Assembly: GCA_040223615.1 (NCBI GenBank)
Contig: JAVKFY010000031.1
Coordinates: 62,001 to 126,000, forward strand
Direction: 5' to 3'
Source of the DNA: JAVKFY01 sp040223615
Lineage (GTDB): Bacteria; Pseudomonadota; Alphaproteobacteria; GCA-2731375
Length of the DNA: 64,000 nucleotides
The notes below the pieces were generated by a model, which worked only from the letters and a program-made list of their open reading frames with translations, made no database searches and was not told the DNA's origin. The translations under genes and the position numbers were made by a program. Shown one piece after another: positions 17,480 through 26,818 of this stretch; positions within the stretch are counted from its first letter, which is position 1; every line of letters starts with the position of its first letter.

Positions 17480-17812
17480 ATGAGCGAGCAACCGCGACAC
17501 CACGACATGGGCGGCCGCCGCGATGGCGAGATCGAGCGCGCCGAGCACGTCTACGACCCGTGGGAAAAACGGGTCGACGCCATGCTGCGGCTGCTGTCGT
17601 CGGAGGATCGTCGTCTGATCCGGGTCGACGAATTGCGGCGCGGCATCGAAAGCCTGCCGGCCGACGCCTATGACGCGATGACCTACTACGAGCGATGGGT
17701 GTCCTCGATCGTCTATATCCTGACCGAGAAGGGCGTGGTCACGCAGGAGGAGATGCGCGACCGCATCGCCGAACTGAAGGCCAACGGCGTTGGCCTGGAG
17801 CAGGGCAAGTGA
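17480..17812 (+). CDS. Nitrile hydratase/thiocyanate hydrolase-type subunit (beta N-terminal half)
   Basis: A 110-residue protein corresponding to the N-terminal half of a nitrile hydratase beta subunit: HDMGG near the start, then VYDPWEKRVDAMLRLL and a helical MTYYERWVSSIVYILTEKGVVTQEEM block. In ordinary nitrile hydratases this is fused to the part encoded by the next gene. Here the two are separate genes with a 4-bp overlap, the layout of thiocyanate hydrolase (scnB-scnA-scnC) and of three-subunit nitrile hydratases. The enzyme would hydrate a nitrile to an amide, or hydrolyse thiocyanate, at a cobalt centre supplied by the alpha-type subunit. Confidence 0.85.
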   Translation: MSEQPRHHDMGGRRDGEIERAEHVYDPWEKRVDAMLRLLSSEDRRLIRVDELRRGIESLPADAYDAMTYYERWVSSIVYILTEKGVVTQEEMRDRIAELKANGVGLEQGK

Positions 17813-18096
17813 CCGCCAAGTATCAGCCCGGCGAGCGGGTGCGGGTGCGCACCGACCGGCCCAGCGGGCATTGCCGCACGCCGCACTATTGCCGCGGTCA
17901 CGTCGGCGAGGTCGAACGCATCTGCGGCGATTTCCGCAACCCCGAGACGCTGGCCTATGCCCTGGACGGCTTGCCGAAGCAGCCGCTCTACCGGGTGCGG
18001 TTCAGCCAGGCCGACCTGTGGCCGGACTACGACGGGCCGAAGACCGACACGCTCGACATCGAGATCTACGAACATTGGCTGGAGCCGCCGGCATGA
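17809..18096 (+). CDS. Nitrile hydratase/thiocyanate hydrolase-type subunit (beta C-terminal half)
   Basis: A 95-residue protein starting at a GTG that overlaps the previous stop (GTGA). It matches the SH3-like C-terminal half of nitrile hydratase beta subunits: KYQPGERVRVRTDRPSGHCRTPHYCRGHVGEV, then LYRVRFSQADLWPDY and a terminal DIEIYEHWLEP. The family's RTPHY and LYRVRF motifs are intact, so this is a deliberate split of the beta chain and not a decayed gene. Its stop overlaps the ATG of the alpha-type gene (ATGA). Confidence 0.87.
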   Translation: MTAKYQPGERVRVRTDRPSGHCRTPHYCRGHVGEVERICGDFRNPETLAYALDGLPKQPLYRVRFSQADLWPDYDGPKTDTLDIEIYEHWLEPPA

Positions 18097-18737
18097 CCAC
18101 GACGCACGACCATGGGCATGAACATGGCCACGATCACGACCACACCCCGCCGCCGGATCACGACGGCCCATGGAGCGACTTCCAGTACATGGAAGCGGCG
18201 CTGCGCGAGCTGCTGATCGAGAAGGATATCCTGACCGCCGACGAGATCCGCGCGCAGCTCGAGCGCATGGATGCGATCAGCCCGGCGATGGGCGCCAAGG
18301 TCGTGGCCAGGGCCTGGACCGACCCGGCTTACAAGGAACGCCTGCTGGCCGACGGCACGGCCGCGACCCGCGAGCTCGGCATCGAGATCGAGCCGACCCA
18401 CCTGGTGGTGGTGGAGAACACCGCCGAGGTGCACAACATGGTCGTCTGCACGCTGTGCTCGTGCTACCCGCGCAACCTGCTGGGGCTGCCGCCGGATTGG
18501 TACAAGTCGGCCAGCTATCGCGGCCGGGCGGTGCGCGAGCCGCGCGCCGTGCTGCGCGAATTCGGCACCGAACTGTCCGATGATATCGCGCTGCGGGTCC
18601 ACGACAGCACCGCCGACATGCGCTACATGGTCCTGCCGCGCCGGCCGGAACGCACCGAGGGCCTGAGCGAGTCGGAACTCGCCGAGCTGGTGCACCGCGA
18701 CGCCATGGTCGGCGTCACGGTGGTGCAGGGGCCTTAG
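18093..18737 (+). CDS. Cobalt-type nitrile hydratase alpha / thiocyanate hydrolase gamma subunit
   Basis: A 214-residue metal-binding subunit. The claw motif VCTLCSC has Cys119, Cys122, Ser123 and Cys124; threonine at the second position points to a cobalt rather than iron enzyme. YPRNLLGLPPDWYKS and REPRAVLREFG follow, as in nitrile hydratases. The first 24 residues are unusually rich in His and Asp (HDHGHEHGHDHDH), suggesting metal capture. No activator or cobalt chaperone gene is next to it. I cannot choose between nitrile hydratase and thiocyanate hydrolase. The 3' end overlaps the convergent MOSC gene by 4 bp. Confidence 0.9.
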   Translation: MTTTHDHGHEHGHDHDHTPPPDHDGPWSDFQYMEAALRELLIEKDILTADEIRAQLERMDAISPAMGAKVVARAWTDPAYKERLLADGTAATRELGIEIEPTHLVVVENTAEVHNMVVCTLCSCYPRNLLGLPPDWYKSASYRGRAVREPRAVLREFGTELSDDIALRVHDSTADMRYMVLPRRPERTEGLSESELAELVHRDAMVGVTVVQGP

Positions 18738-19276
18738 ACCATCTCCAGCGGCCGGTGCGCGCCGGCCGGTAGTTCTACTTCGATGGCGTCGCCGGGCCGA
18801 ACGTCGCCGCCGGCGAGGACCACGGCCATGATCCCGGCCTTGCGGATCAGGTTGCCCTCGGCGTCGCGGTCCAGCGTCGCGGCCATCAGGCCCTTCTGGA
18901 AATCGTCGAGCTGGTAGCACGGGTTGCGCAAGCCGGTGACCTCGACGACGGCCTCAGGCCCCAGCCGCAGCCGCGCGCCCGTCGGCAGGCCGAGCAGATC
19001 GATCCCGCGCGTGGTGACGTTCTCGCCCAGGTCGCCGGCCGCGACCCTGAAGCCCTTGCCGTTGAGTTCGTCATGCAACTCGGCGTGCATCAGGTGTACC
19101 TGGCGCAGGTTCTTCACGGTGGGATCGCGCTTCACCCGGCTGCGGTGCTTCACCGTTGCGCCGAGGTGCGCGTCGCCTTCCACACCGAGCCCGGCGATCA
19201 GGCGAATGACGGTTTCGGTCGGCTTGGTGAAGGTGTGCCCGGCGGCGCGGGCAACGGCGGTGATGGTCGCTTTCAT
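18734..19276 (-). CDS. MOSC domain protein
   Basis: A 180-residue protein that is essentially one MOSC domain. It has GVEGDAHLG near the N-terminus, then VHLMHAELHDEL, GDLGENVTTRGIDLLGLPTGARLRLG and the conserved cysteine in TGLRNPCYQLD. MOSC domains bind or transfer sulfur, usually with the molybdenum cofactor, as in YiiM-type and MOCS3-linked proteins. Standalone forms have been linked to detoxification of N-hydroxylated compounds. It faces the nitrile hydratase genes tail to tail with a 4-bp overlap. Confidence 0.9.
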   Translation of the reverse strand: MKATITAVARAAGHTFTKPTETVIRLIAGLGVEGDAHLGATVKHRSRVKRDPTVKNLRQVHLMHAELHDELNGKGFRVAAGDLGENVTTRGIDLLGLPTGARLRLGPEAVVEVTGLRNPCYQLDDFQKGLMAATLDRDAEGNLIRKAGIMAVVLAGGDVRPGDAIEVELPAGAHRPLEMV

Positions 19277-19304
19277 GCGCCGCAGCTTGGCTGAAGCCCG
19301 GCGC

Positions 19305-21845
19305 TCAATCCAGCGTGATATCCGCCGGCGGCAATCCGTCGCGATGGCGAGCGATCATCGCGTGATAGCCGCGCTCCAGGTCGCCGGCCAGCCCGGTCAC
19401 GTCATAGGCCGGCAGGTCGCGCCGCGACAGGTGCCGGCGCCAGCGCTCCAGCCGCTGGCGGTCGCGGATGAACTGCCCGGCCATGGCGACGTAGTCTTCC
19501 AGCGTGTCGGCGACCAGGTCGTCGGCCTGGCAGGCCCGCAGCAGCGACACGCCGGTGCGCGCGTTCGGCGTCGGCCCGGCCCAGCACAGTACCGGCAGGC
19601 CGCGCCACAGGCAGTCGGCGGTGGTCACCCCGCCGACGTGGAAGAGCGAGTCGAGCGCCAGGTCGGCCAGCGGAATCCGGGCCAGGTGCGCCGGCCGCGG
19701 CCAGCGTTCCGCGAAGATCAGCCGGTCCGGGTCGACGCCGCGTGCGCGAGCCTCGCGGCGCAGGTGACTGGCGGCGATCGGTGGTCCCTCGACCAGCCAC
19801 AGCACGGCGTCCTGGTGCGCCCGCAGGATCCGCATCCACAGGTTCCAGACCGTCGGCTCCAGCTTGTAGGGCTCGTTGAAATTGGCCAGCACGAAGGCGT
19901 CTTCCGGCAGCCCGACTTCGGCCCGCGTCGGCATCCCGCGGTCCGGCAGGTCCGGCGCCACCGGCATGAACGAGTGCGGGAGCATGCACAAGCTTTCGGC
20001 GCAGTAGGAACGCAGGTCGGGCGGCGTGCAGGCCTCGTCGGTGATCAGGTAGTCGATGTAGTTGCCGCCGACGGTGGCGCCGTAACCGAGCCAATGTGCC
20101 TGCACGGGCGCCGGTTTCAGCGCCAGCGGTTCGTAGCGCCCGCCGGTCTGCAAGCCGGCCATGTCGACCAGGACGTCGAGGCCGTCGTCGGCGATCGCCT
20201 GCGCCGCCTCGGCGTGGCCGAGCGTGGTGATGTCGGTGAACTTGTCGAAGCTGGCCTCGAACCGTCGGCGGATAGGATCGGTGCCGAACACCATGGAGTA
20301 GGCGAACCACTCGAATCCGGCCCGGTCGTGCGCCTCCAGTACCGGCCGGAACACGGTGGCGACCGAGTGTTCGCGGAAGTCGGCAGACATGTAGCCGATG
20401 CGCAGCCGGTCGCCGCGCCGGGCGATGGTCGGTGGCGCGGCAAGGCTGGCGCCGGCGACCTTGCGCGCGGCCGCGGTGGTCAGCGCCACCGCCACCTCAC
20501 GTCGCAGGTCCATTCCGACCGGCGAGTTCAGCAGCCCGAAAGCCAGCATTCCCTCGCTGTTCTCCGCCGCGACCAACGTCGTCATCGCCGCTTCGGTCTT
20601 GGCATAGACACGGTCCAGGTCCTGCCAGTCGCATAGCATGAGCTGTGAGTGCAGCAGGCACGGCCAGGCGCTGGCGGTCGACGGTGCCTGCTGCAGCAGG
20701 GTGCGATACACGTCGATCGCTTCTTCGTGAAAGCCATGGTTCTGCAGCACGTTGGCGAGGTTGGCGCGCGCCCACGTCGCCTCTGGCGCCAGCGCGGCGA
20801 CCTGGCGCAGCATCGCCAACGCCTCGGCGGCGCGTCCCATGTAGCCATACGCGGCGGCGATGTTGTTGAGTGCGTGGATGCAGGTCGGGTCGAGTTCGAC
20901 GGCGCGGGTAAACCAGTCGAGCGACTCCGCGTGACGGCCCTCGATCTGGAACGTCATGCCGATGTCGTTCAGCAGCGCGGCGTCCGCGTGGCCGGTGGCC
21001 TCGATCCGCAGCAGCAACTCGCGCTGGCCGGCAGTGTCGCCACGGTCGCCGGCCACGTGCACGAGTTGCATCAGTGTCTCAGGCCGTCCGGGCATCAGGT
21101 CGTCGGCGTGCCGCAGCGCCGCCTCGGCGCCGTCCAGGTCGCCGGCCAGGCGCCGGGCCGCGCCGATGATGCGCCAGCATTCGTTGTCGTCGGGATAGCG
21201 TGCGATGATCTGCTCGGCGATGGATTCGGCCTGCGCCCATTGTTCCTGATCGACGTGCGCCAGCAGCCAGCTCTGGAGCACTTCCGGTACCGGCGGCTGC
21301 ATCGTCTCCGCCGCCTGGCGCAGCAAGCGGCAGGCATCGGCCGGATGGCCCAGCCGGTGCGCCGCGACCCCGCCGAAATAGGAGATCGCGCCGCTGTCGT
21401 CGTCATTGTCGGCGAGATAGCGTGCCGTCACCGCCGCCGCGCCGGCGAAGTCGTTCAGGCTCAGCATCAGGTGCGCCAGGCCCTGGGTCGCGTCGGCGTC
21501 GCCGGGCGTTGCGTCGAGCGTGGCTTCGTAGGCGCCGGCCGCGCGGTCGGCATCGCCGCCGGCCTTGTAGGCTTCCGCCGCCGCGTTCGACAGGCCTGGC
21601 ACGTCGGGCCGCAGACTGGCGGCACGCATGAACAGCGCGGCTGCCGTCGTGCTGTCGCCTTGCAGCAGCGCCAGCCGACCGCGGCCGATCAGCGCCTGAA
21701 CATGGTCGGGGTCGAGGGCCAGGGCCGCGTCGTAGGCAGCCTCCGCGTCGGCGGCGGCACCGTCGCTGGCCATCGCGTCGGCCAGTGCGACCTGATAGTC
21801 GGCGTCGTCGTCGACCGCCGGCTGCGACTGACGCGGCGCGTTCAC
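19305..21845 (-). CDS. TPR + O-GlcNAc transferase-like glycosyltransferase (third of three)
   Basis: An 846-residue protein. Residues about 1-430 are TPR repeats. The C-terminal 400 residues are the OGT/SPINDLY (GT41-like) catalytic region: RLRIGYMSADFREHSVA, VDMAGLQTGGRYEPLALKPAPVQAHWLGYGATVG, then FHVGGVTTADCLWRGLPVLCWAG. Such enzymes transfer a sugar from a nucleotide donor to Ser/Thr of a protein recognised by the TPRs. The start is a GTG that overlaps the stop of the upstream gene (GTGA), with AGGAAAG just before. It is the last gene of an operon of three related enzymes ending next to the flagellins. Target and sugar are inferred, not shown. Confidence 0.9.
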   Translation of the reverse strand: MNAPRQSQPAVDDDADYQVALADAMASDGAAADAEAAYDAALALDPDHVQALIGRGRLALLQGDSTTAAALFMRAASLRPDVPGLSNAAAEAYKAGGDADRAAGAYEATLDATPGDADATQGLAHLMLSLNDFAGAAAVTARYLADNDDDSGAISYFGGVAAHRLGHPADACRLLRQAAETMQPPVPEVLQSWLLAHVDQEQWAQAESIAEQIIARYPDDNECWRIIGAARRLAGDLDGAEAALRHADDLMPGRPETLMQLVHVAGDRGDTAGQRELLLRIEATGHADAALLNDIGMTFQIEGRHAESLDWFTRAVELDPTCIHALNNIAAAYGYMGRAAEALAMLRQVAALAPEATWARANLANVLQNHGFHEEAIDVYRTLLQQAPSTASAWPCLLHSQLMLCDWQDLDRVYAKTEAAMTTLVAAENSEGMLAFGLLNSPVGMDLRREVAVALTTAAARKVAGASLAAPPTIARRGDRLRIGYMSADFREHSVATVFRPVLEAHDRAGFEWFAYSMVFGTDPIRRRFEASFDKFTDITTLGHAEAAQAIADDGLDVLVDMAGLQTGGRYEPLALKPAPVQAHWLGYGATVGGNYIDYLITDEACTPPDLRSYCAESLCMLPHSFMPVAPDLPDRGMPTRAEVGLPEDAFVLANFNEPYKLEPTVWNLWMRILRAHQDAVLWLVEGPPIAASHLRREARARGVDPDRLIFAERWPRPAHLARIPLADLALDSLFHVGGVTTADCLWRGLPVLCWAGPTPNARTGVSLLRACQADDLVADTLEDYVAMAGQFIRDRQRLERWRRHLSRRDLPAYDVTGLAGDLERGYHAMIARHRDGLPPADITLD

Positions 21846-24007
21846 CTTTCCTGGCCTGAAATCTCGATGTGGCGCGGCGTTTGGCCGGCTTCGAAGATCG
21901 CCCACATCTCGCGATAGGCGGCCTCCAAGGCTTGGGCGGCGCCGGCACTGTCGAACAGCGGCGCCTGCCGCGCTTGCAGGATCTCGCGATAGCGATTCAG
22001 CGTGGCCCGGTCGTTGGCCAGCTTCAGCGCCTGCGCCTCGTAGGCATCGGCGTCGGCCACGGCCAGCTCCGGCAGTCCAGCCGCGGTGACCAGCGACGCG
22101 CTGGTCCGCGCGTTGGCGTTGTTGCCGGCCACGCACAGGGTCGGCAGGCCGGCTACCAGGCAGTCGGCGGTGGTCACGCCACCGACATGGTAGAGCGTCT
22201 CCAGCCCAAGATCGGCCAGCGACGCGCGCGCCAGATGTCGGCTGCGCGAGACCCGTGGCGAGAAGATCAGCCGGTGCGGGTCGATACCGGCGGCGCCTGC
22301 GGTGCGTCGCAGGTTGGTCTGCGCCTCGCGCTGACCCTCCACCAGCCACAGCACCGCGTCTGGCGTGTGCTGCAACAGCCGCATCCAGATCGCGAACACG
22401 TTCGGGTCGAACTTGTAGTGTTCGTTGAAGTTGGCGAACACCATGCCGTGCTCCGGCAGCCCGTAGTCGGCCCGCCGCGGCGGCAACGGATCGGCCGGGT
22501 CGAGGCCCGCCGGCATGAAGGAGCCTGGCAGGTGCACCAGATTCTCGGTGACGTCGCCGGCATTCTCCATCGGCACCGTCACCGGATCGGTGATCAGGTA
22601 GTCGACATAGTCGGCGCCGGTGGTGTTGCCGTAGCCCAGCCAGTGCGCCTGGACCGGCGCCGGCCGCTGCGCCAGCACGTTGAGCCGATTACCAGCGACC
22701 AGGCCGGACATGTCGACCAGGATGTCGATCTTGTCGTTGGCGATACGTCGCGCGAGCTGGTCGTCGTGCACCACGTCGTGGAACCGGTCGAACCGGGCGC
22801 GGAACTCGTCGGTCATCTCGTCCTGCACATGGCTGGTGTAGTAGCCGTGCAGCTCGAAACCGTCGCGGTCGTGGTGCGCGAGCAGGTGACGGAACCCGGT
22901 GGCGACGGAGTGGTCGCGGAAGTCGGCCGACAGGTAGCCGATGCGCAGTCGCGAACGCGGCCCCGGCTTGTGCGCGAAACTGTTCTTGTAAAACTGCCGC
23001 GACCAGTCGCCGCGCTCGGCGGCGCGGGCCGCCATCGCCTTGGCCACCTTCAGCCGGACGTCGGGCTCCAGCGGCGTGTTCAGCAGCCCGAAGATCATGA
23101 AGCCGTCATAGGCCGCAAGATCGTCCTGCTGCTGGATCGCCTGACGCAGCCGGTCGGTCAGGGCGTCGAGCCCGGCCCAGTCCGAGCCGCGCAGACGGCA
23201 ATGCACGAGGTAGGACAGCACCGCCGGATCCTCCGGGTCGATCCAGTCAGCGGCGGCGAAATGTTTCAGCGCGTCCTGATAGCGACCCAGTCGATACAGC
23301 ACGGTCGCGAGCTGGACCAGCGTCGCCTTGTCCTGCTGGCGGTAGGTCAGGCTCTTCTCGAACGCGCTCGCGGCCAGTTCCAGCGCGCCGCCGGTCAGCA
23401 GCGTGGCGCCTTTCTCGGCCCAGAGCTGGCCCCTCACGTATTCCGGCGGGTCCAGGTTCAAGGCCTTGTCGTAGTCCGCCATGGCGCTGTCGGGTTCGCC
23501 GCTGCAGGTATGGATGCGGCCGGATTCCTGGATCACGGTCAGGTCCATCGGCGCCAGCACCAGGGCGCGGTCGATCCAGTGTCGGGCGATGCCCATGTGG
23601 CCGCCGCGGCGGAACGCCATGGCGATATCGGTCAATGCCTCGGCATCGGGCTGTTCGTCATTGAACGCCGACTGAAAGGCCATGTCGGCGGCTTCGTAGT
23701 CGCACAGCTGGAGCAGTGCAGCGGCAAGGGTGCGCCACAGGCCAGGCCGGTCGCGATCGAGCGCCAGCGCAGCGCGCGCTGTCGTGACCGTTTCGGTGTG
23801 TCGCTCGGCGCTGGCGAACAGCCAGGCCAGCCGTTCCAGCTTGTCGGGCTTGCCGTCCGCCGCGGCAATGGCCTGCTCGGCCTGCGCCGCGCCGCCGGCT
23901 TCGTCGCCATCGGCAAAGCACTGAACCGCCGCCTTGGCCAGAGCTACGGCATCGGCCGTTGTCTCGGACAGGCCGGTGTCGTGCTGTTCGGGATTGCGTG
24001 GTTGCAT
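21842..24007 (-). CDS. TPR + O-GlcNAc transferase-like glycosyltransferase (second of three)
   Basis: A 721-residue paralogue of its neighbours. The TPR part is about residues 20-300; the GT41-like region follows, with SRLRIGYLSADFRDHSVATGF, ILVDMSGLVAGNRLN, PAPVQAHWLGYGNTTGADYVDYL, FANFNEHYKFDP and YHVGGVTTADCLVAGLPTLCVAG. The ATG at 24007 is preferred because GAGGG precedes it; an ATG at 24031 is in frame but lacks a site. A 4-bp overlap links it to the next gene, so translation is probably coupled. It is expected to act in the cytoplasm on a protein substrate, plausibly flagellin. Confidence 0.9.
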   Translation of the reverse strand: MQPRNPEQHDTGLSETTADAVALAKAAVQCFADGDEAGGAAQAEQAIAAADGKPDKLERLAWLFASAERHTETVTTARAALALDRDRPGLWRTLAAALLQLCDYEAADMAFQSAFNDEQPDAEALTDIAMAFRRGGHMGIARHWIDRALVLAPMDLTVIQESGRIHTCSGEPDSAMADYDKALNLDPPEYVRGQLWAEKGATLLTGGALELAASAFEKSLTYRQQDKATLVQLATVLYRLGRYQDALKHFAAADWIDPEDPAVLSYLVHCRLRGSDWAGLDALTDRLRQAIQQQDDLAAYDGFMIFGLLNTPLEPDVRLKVAKAMAARAAERGDWSRQFYKNSFAHKPGPRSRLRIGYLSADFRDHSVATGFRHLLAHHDRDGFELHGYYTSHVQDEMTDEFRARFDRFHDVVHDDQLARRIANDKIDILVDMSGLVAGNRLNVLAQRPAPVQAHWLGYGNTTGADYVDYLITDPVTVPMENAGDVTENLVHLPGSFMPAGLDPADPLPPRRADYGLPEHGMVFANFNEHYKFDPNVFAIWMRLLQHTPDAVLWLVEGQREAQTNLRRTAGAAGIDPHRLIFSPRVSRSRHLARASLADLGLETLYHVGGVTTADCLVAGLPTLCVAGNNANARTSASLVTAAGLPELAVADADAYEAQALKLANDRATLNRYREILQARQAPLFDSAGAAQALEAAYREMWAIFEAGQTPRHIEISGQER

Positions 24008-24043
24008 GGACGCCCTCGCTGGTGGCGACATAGTTAACGCGCG

Positions 24044-26794
24044 CTATGGTTGAGAATTCGTTAGTGGCGTCACGTCGATGGTGTCCGGCGACAGGCCGTC
24101 GCAGTGACGCTGCCACATCGCCTGATAGGCGGCTTCCAGGTGCCGGGTCAGGCGCGGCATGTCGAACAAGGGCGCGCTGTCGCGCCCGGCCGCCAGCTTG
24201 GCGCGCAAGGCGGCGCGCTCGTCGGCGTGGGTGGCCAGCCGGAAGGCCTGCGCCTCGAACGCCTCGATGCTGTCGCAGATAAGTTCCGGCAGGCCGGCGG
24301 CGGTGATCAGGCTGGCGCCGTTGCGCGACTGCGGCGTCTCGCCGGCCACGCTCAGCACCGGTACCCCGGCCCATAGCGCGTCGATGGTGGTGATGCCTCC
24401 GCCGTGGAACAGGTTGTCCAGGCACAGGTCGGCCAGGCGCAGCCGCGCCAGGTGGTGCTGGTGCTGCAGCTTGCGCGCGAACACCACCCGCGCGGGGTCG
24501 ACGCCGCGCGCGGCGGCCTCGGCGCGCAGGTTGCCCGTGGCCTTGTCCGAACTCGCCATCACCCACAGCACCGAATCCGGCACCCGGCGCAGCAGCCGCA
24601 TCCAGATCGAGAACATGCGCGGCTCGAACTTGTAGTTGTTGTTGAAGTTGGCGAAGACGATGCCGTTCTCCGGCAGGCCCTCGTCGGCGCGGGTCGGCTG
24701 GTTGTCCGCGATCTCCGCGCGCCGGCCGGCCATGAACACGTCGGGCAGATAGACCAGGCTCTCGGAAAAGCACGCGCGCTGCGCCGGCGGCACCTGGCGG
24801 TGGTCGGTCACCAGATAGTCGATGAAGTCGGCGCCGGTGGTCGCCGAATAGCCGAGATAGTGCACGTTGATCGGCGACGGCCGTTGCGCGAAGACTTCCA
24901 TGCGGCAGCCGCGCGTATGGCCGGCGAGGTCGACCAGGATGTCGATCTCGTCGCGATGGATGATGTCGGCCGCCTCCTGGTGGTCGAGCCGGGCGATGTC
25001 GCGATAGACGTCGAACGTGCGCATGAAGTGCTGCGTCAGATCGTCGACGCGCACCGTGTTCAGCGAATAGGCGTAGTACTCGAAATTCTCGCGGTCGTGG
25101 GCGTCGAGTATCCCCTTGAACGAAACCGCGACCGAGTGGAAGCGGAAGTCGGGCGAGACGTAGCCGATACGCAGCTTCTTGCCGGGTTTCGGTGGCGCGA
25201 AGCGAAACACCGGGATGGTGTCGCTCTGTCCGGCGGCGATCGCGCGCTGCGCAGTCCGCGCCGCAACCTGGCGCCGCAGCTCCATGTCGAAGGGCGCCGG
25301 CAGGCTTTGCAGCGCGAACGGGGTGATCGAGACCGCGTGGCCGCTGGCCAACTCCGCTTCGGTGCAAGCCCGGACCTTCTCGATGATCGCGTCGAGGTTG
25401 CGCCAGTTGCACTGTTGCAGCATGGCGTGCAGCAGGTAGGGGTAGAAGATCGCCCCATCGTCGTCGTGCTGCAGCCCCTTGCGCAGCACGACGATGGATT
25501 CGTCCCACCGCTCCAGCATCTGCAGCATGGTGCCGAGATTGAAATACGCCGCCGACCGATCCGGCTGCTTGTCCAGCAACTGGTAGTAGGTGGTCAGGGC
25601 CTCGCCGTAGCGGCCGAGATTCTGCAGCGAGACCGCCTTGTTGTTGAGCGCGTCGCCGAGCTCGGGCTCGATCTCCAGCGCCCGGTCGAACGCGAGCAGG
25701 GCGGCCTGATGATGGCCGCGCTGCTGATGCACCATGCCGACGCCGTTGTGCGCGCTGGCCACGTTCGGGTCGATGTCGCAGGCGTGATGGAAATAGTCGA
25801 GTGCTTCGTCCAGGCGCCCGAGATAGCGCAGCGCGTTGCCGGCATTGTAGGCGGCGATGCCGAACGCCGGGCTGAGCCGCAGCGCTTCCTCGTAGGCGGT
25901 GACGGCGCCGGCATAGTCGCGCTTCATGTAGAGGCAGTTGCCGCGGATGTTGTGCGCGTCGGCGTGGTCCGGGTTGCTGGCCAGCAGGCGGGCGACGATG
26001 GCGAGGGCGCGGTCGACCTCACCGGCTTCCTGCAGCCCGCCGGCCAGTCCGGCTTGCATCTGCGGGTTGTCGGGCTGGCTCGCGGCGGCGATCTCGTAGT
26101 AGCCGACGGCCTCGGCCGGCTTGCGCCAGCGCATGTACATGTGACCGGCGTGGTAGGCGGCGACGCTGTCGTTCGGGTCCAGCGTCAGCGCCGTGTCGAA
26201 GGCGGCCGCCGCCTCCTGGAAACGGCGCATGTCGCCGAACAGTGCCGCCAGTTCGCGCCAAGCCAGCGGATTGGCCGGCATCAGCTCCGTAGCCCGGCGC
26301 AGCGCCGCTTCCGCGCTCTCCGCCGCAGCGTCGCCGCGCTTGGCCAGCAGAGAACCCAGGTTCAGGTGTGCGGCACCGACGTGCGGGTCCAGGTCCAGCG
26401 CCGCCCGATAGCACGTCTCGGCTTCGTCGGCGCGGTCGTCGATGGTCAGCGCCACCCCGAGGTCGATCAGCGGCTCGGGCAGGTACGGTTCGCGCGCCGC
26501 CGCCTGGCGAAAGCTGGCGATGGCCTGGTCGATCCGGCCCAGTTCCTGCTGCGCGTGGCCAAGCCGGCACCACAGGTCGGCATCGTCTTCGCCGCCGACC
26601 AGCGCCTGCTCGTAGACCCGTACCGCTTCGGCCCATTCGCCGGCGTGCGCGCGCATCGCCGCCAGCCGGCTCAGCGCCTCGACATTGGCGGGGTCGCTGG
26701 CGAGCACCTGTTGATAGAGCGCGACCGCGTCGGCGGTGGCGCCACGGCGGAAGGCCTGGGCGGCGGCGTCGAAGGTGGCTTTGTACGCGGTCAT
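24044..26794 (-). CDS. TPR + O-GlcNAc transferase-like glycosyltransferase (first of three)
   Basis: A 916-residue protein, the largest of the trio. About 12 TPR units fill residues 1-480, and the OGT/SPINDLY-like catalytic region fills 510-916. Motifs are KKLRIGYVSPDFRFHSVAVSF, DILVDLAGHTRGCRMEVF, INVHYLGYSATTGADFIDYL, FANFNNNYKFEPRMFSIWMR and FHGGGITTIDALWAGVPVLSVAG. It leads the operon. A CtrA-type box (26819-26834) lies 25-40 bp before its ATG, and the flagellin gene diverges from the same spacer. In Caulobacter the TPR-glycosyltransferase FlmG modifies flagellin, so a flagellin-glycosylation role is a reasonable inference. Confidence 0.92.
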   Translation of the reverse strand: MTAYKATFDAAAQAFRRGATADAVALYQQVLASDPANVEALSRLAAMRAHAGEWAEAVRVYEQALVGGEDDADLWCRLGHAQQELGRIDQAIASFRQAAAREPYLPEPLIDLGVALTIDDRADEAETCYRAALDLDPHVGAAHLNLGSLLAKRGDAAAESAEAALRRATELMPANPLAWRELAALFGDMRRFQEAAAAFDTALTLDPNDSVAAYHAGHMYMRWRKPAEAVGYYEIAAASQPDNPQMQAGLAGGLQEAGEVDRALAIVARLLASNPDHADAHNIRGNCLYMKRDYAGAVTAYEEALRLSPAFGIAAYNAGNALRYLGRLDEALDYFHHACDIDPNVASAHNGVGMVHQQRGHHQAALLAFDRALEIEPELGDALNNKAVSLQNLGRYGEALTTYYQLLDKQPDRSAAYFNLGTMLQMLERWDESIVVLRKGLQHDDDGAIFYPYLLHAMLQQCNWRNLDAIIEKVRACTEAELASGHAVSITPFALQSLPAPFDMELRRQVAARTAQRAIAAGQSDTIPVFRFAPPKPGKKLRIGYVSPDFRFHSVAVSFKGILDAHDRENFEYYAYSLNTVRVDDLTQHFMRTFDVYRDIARLDHQEAADIIHRDEIDILVDLAGHTRGCRMEVFAQRPSPINVHYLGYSATTGADFIDYLVTDHRQVPPAQRACFSESLVYLPDVFMAGRRAEIADNQPTRADEGLPENGIVFANFNNNYKFEPRMFSIWMRLLRRVPDSVLWVMASSDKATGNLRAEAAARGVDPARVVFARKLQHQHHLARLRLADLCLDNLFHGGGITTIDALWAGVPVLSVAGETPQSRNGASLITAAGLPELICDSIEAFEAQAFRLATHADERAALRAKLAAGRDSAPLFDMPRLTRHLEAAYQAMWQRHCDGLSPDTIDVTPLTNSQP

Positions 26795-26818
26795 GAACGC
26801 TGATTACGGCAGCGCCAG

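Noticed and set aside
17809..18096. Broken nitrile hydratase beta gene
   Set aside because: Both halves are intact, with 4-bp overlaps and proper motifs; the split matches known three-subunit enzymes.
19305..26794. Long plus-strand open frames opposite the glycosyltransferases
   Set aside because: Their translations are Arg/Gly/Val/Gln-rich with no domain; they are typical shadows in high-GC DNA.
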